From: JBHGBB01 sp041946755
Lineage (GTDB): Bacteria; UBP4; UBA4092; JAOAEQ01
Length of the DNA stretch: 22,026 nucleotides
Reading direction: 5' to 3'
NCBI GenBank assembly: GCA_041946755.1
Contig: JBHGBB010000041.1
Location: forward strand, 1 to 22,026
Shown: in pieces, positions 20,127 to 22,026 of the stretch
How the letters are laid out: each line of letters starts with the position of its first letter
Numbering within the stretch: position 1 is the stretch's first letter
The notes under the pieces: model-generated
The model's database searches: none
What the model was told of the DNA's origin: nothing
The model's input: only the letters and a program-made list of their open reading frames with translations
Translations under genes and position numbers: made by a program

Positions 20127-22026
20127 ATGACTCCAGCAGATAATATTGAACCGCGGTTCCTGGTAGCATTATCATTTCCCGGTGAAAAGCGAGATTACGT
20201 TCAGAAGGTAGCCGATTGCCTGAGTTCGGTTATTGGACGTGAACGAGTGTTTTACGATAAATACTACGAAGCAGAATTAGCCCGACGAAATCTGGATACT
20301 TATCTCCAAGAAATCTATAAAGATAAAAGCGCTTTAGTTGTTCCTTTCTTTTGTCAAGACTATGAAGAAAAGGAATGGTGCGATGTTGAATGGCGTGCTA
20401 TTCGCGACACACTTAAGACTTGTCAAAATGATGAAAAACTCATGGGAATGCGGTTTGATAATACTCCCATAAAAGGATTCCTTGGCCTTGACGGATATAT
20501 TCAAATTGGTGATCGGCATCCAGAGGTTATAGCAGATTTGATACTTGAACGCTTGAGAATAATGAGATTGATTTCAAGAACACCTGGCAATCCAACTAAT
20601 TCATGTTTTTGTATCCATAATCTTCCCTTCCCTTCAATCGGTAAATTATTAAAAGGGCGAGATAAAGAGATACAGCAGTTGCTACAAACAGATGGAGCGA
20701 CGGCGATTACTCAAGCGATCTATGGTCTAGGTGGCATTGGCAAATCGCGATTAGCGGTAGAAATCGGCTGGCATTCTGTTAATACCGGACAATATAAAGC
20801 GGTATTATTTGTTGTCTCAGATAGCCCTACGGTATTAAAAACAAATCTGGCAAAACTCACTGAAAAGCTATCACTTCCCGAAAAGAATGAAAAAGAGCAG
20901 GAATTACAATATGAAGCAGTATTAAACTGGTTCGAGAAAAATGATAAATGGCTCTTGATATTTGATAATGTTGACATCGATAAAGCGGCGGAGGCTGTGA
21001 TAGTTATACTGAAGCATTTATCTCGTGGACGGGTATTGATTACTTCTCGTAGGCGGGGTTGGCCTGCTGCAATTCATCCACTCCCACTAGATAAACTCAA
21101 TGAAAACGATGCTATTCGGTTCCTTATGGAACGTACTAATAGCCGTATTAAAACCAATCACGATGAAGCTGATGCACAAAGATTAGCTAAGTTATTAGAC
21201 GGCCTTCCTTTAGCCCTTGAACAAGCTGCAGCGTATATCGATGCTAACGGTTGTATTTTTTCTGATTATTTAAAAGATTGGGAAAAAAATCGAGATAAAA
21301 TATTATGTTGGTACGATAAATCTTCCGGAGTTCCTATCTCGGTGGCAATAACTTGGAATAGAACTTGGGATATGTTAAGTCCCGGTGCTCGAACGTTACT
21401 CCGATTAATCTCTTTCCTTGCACCAGAGCCAATCCCCATTGACTTTTTAAAGAAGAGCGAAAAAGCCATTATTAAATCCTGCAAATTACTTGAACTGAAG
21501 GAAAAGAAGATTAATAAGATTGTTATATCTGCTATTATCTCTGAATTAGTCAGATATTCAATGATTGATCGAGAGGAAAATTCCATTAGCGTTCACCGTA
21601 TCGTACAGGAAGTAATTCGTATGAATATTCCTAAGAAACAACAGCATAATTGGGTACTAGCAATCCTAAATATGGTTAATGATTATTTCCCTAAGGATCC
21701 GCCACCAAATGATGTTCGAAGCTGGAATCTTTGGATTCCAATGCAATCACATGTAAGTAAAATAGCTCATGAATCAGACCAACATAAAATTAATAGCCCA
21801 ACTTCGCGGTTAATGAATGAATTAAGTTTATTTTTTTTATCTCGCGCTAATTATCTTGAAGCCGAACCGCTGATGCGCCGGGCATTAGCCATTGAAGAAG
21901 CCTCGTTGGGCGCAGAATATCCTAAAGTTGCCACAGCCCTAAACAACCTCGCGCTATTGCTGCAAGCTACCAATCGACTCCAGGAAGCAGAACCGCTGAT
22001 GCGCCGTGCATTAGCTATTGATGAAG
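20127..22026 (+). CDS. TIR-NB-ARC-TPR (bacterial NLR/STAND-type) protein, 3' end beyond window
   Basis: 633 codons are visible without a stop. Residues about 9-145 form a TIR domain: RFLVALSFPGEKRDYVQKVA, BB-loop region RVFYDKYYEAEL, and YEEKEWCDVEW (79-89), where Glu88 sits at the catalytic NADase Glu position of WCxxE-type TIRs. Residues about 175-500 are an NB-ARC STAND ATPase: Walker A GLGGIGKS (200-207), Walker B LLIFDNVD (276-283), sensor VLITSR (303-308), GLPLALEQ (359-366), and a winged-helix end with SVHRIVQEVIR in the MHD position. From about 572, 42-residue TPRs of kinesin-light-chain type begin (EAEPLMRRALAI at 578 and 620). Family knowledge suggests phage sensing by TPR, ATP-driven oligomerisation and NAD+ depletion by TIR. 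It is transcribed divergently from ROK and differs from its neighbours in codon choice. Confidence 0.93.
   Translation, partial: MTPADNIEPRFLVALSFPGEKRDYVQKVADCLSSVIGRERVFYDKYYEAELARRNLDTYLQEIYKDKSALVVPFFCQDYEEKEWCDVEWRAIRDTLKTCQNDEKLMGMRFDNTPIKGFLGLDGYIQIGDRHPEVIADLILERLRIMRLISRTPGNPTNSCFCIHNLPFPSIGKLLKGRDKEIQQLLQTDGATAITQAIYGLGGIGKSRLAVEIGWHSVNTGQYKAVLFVVSDSPTVLKTNLAKLTEKLSLPEKNEKEQELQYEAVLNWFEKNDKWLLIFDNVDIDKAAEAVIVILKHLSRGRVLITSRRRGWPAAIHPLPLDKLNENDAIRFLMERTNSRIKTNHDEADAQRLAKLLDGLPLALEQAAAYIDANGCIFSDYLKDWEKNRDKILCWYDKSSGVPISVAITWNRTWDMLSPGARTLLRLISFLAPEPIPIDFLKKSEKAIIKSCKLLELKEKKINKIVISAIISELVRYSMIDREENSISVHRIVQEVIRMNIPKKQQHNWVLAILNMVNDYFPKDPPPNDVRSWNLWIPMQSHVSKIAHESDQHKINSPTSRLMNELSLFFLSRANYLEAEPLMRRALAIEEASLGAEYPKVATALNNLALLLQATNRLQEAEPLMRRALAIDE

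Noticed and set aside
20334..21586. Minus-strand open frames at 20334-20519, 20720-20977 and 21266-21586
   Set aside because: They are antisense to the continuous TIR-NB-ARC-TPR frame, which has clear domain motifs throughout.

Overview
This window looks like a chromosomal segment of an uncultured, moderately AT-rich bacterium with a Gram-negative type envelope. The envelope inference rests on a signal-peptide protein of LolA-like type and a lipoprotein-like glycosyl hydrolase. The taxon is not certain. The mix of housekeeping genes, two family-10-like glycosyl hydrolases, many degenerate palindromic intergenic repeats, a four-helix-bundle (S23-type) gene and a TIR-STAND-TPR protein recalls uncultured candidate phyla, but no marker here fixes the phylum.

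Left part (1-6030): the tail of an upstream gene, a DUF4412-like exported protein, a terminator, tRNA-Thr(TGT), tRNA-Tyr(GTA), alaS, a four-helix-bundle gene between inverted repeats, then ruvX and mltG (overlapping). alaS and ruvX-mltG form a conserved housekeeping block that has been split by the four-helix-bundle cassette.

Middle (6027-10339): a minus-strand sugar isomerase/epimerase faces away from a membrane protein with a TPR-like tail, a DPM1-like glycosyltransferase and a secreted GHL10 (YngK-like) glycosyl hydrolase. A good promoter lies only a few bases upstream of the last gene's ATG.

Right part (10340-19818), all minus strand and read from right to left: ROK sugar kinase, mnmG, a YhhQ-type queuosine precursor transporter, a LacI-family repressor, a second GHL10-like lipoprotein, a permease, and an unrecognised AT-rich ORF. 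LacI, ROK, the permease, the isomerase and the two GHL10 enzymes suggest saccharide scavenging. mnmG and yhhQ both serve wobble-position tRNA modification.

Far right (20127-end): a plus-strand TIR-NB-ARC-TPR protein that runs off the window, with its own promoter and Shine-Dalgarno. It has the architecture of bacterial NLR/STAND immune proteins.

The most unusual signals are: (1) the TIR-STAND-TPR gene; (2) a four-helix-bundle gene framed by long inverted repeats, plus a gene-less copy of the same repeat 9.6 kb away; (3) an extracellular beta-sandwich-like module inside a multi-spanning permease; (4) a second, diverged copy of that permease's last 17 codons and stop on the far side of a foreign-looking ORF; (5) an intergenic palindromic repeat read in frame inside mnmG. 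Pairings, repeat alignments and codon comparisons were done by eye; no database search was possible.
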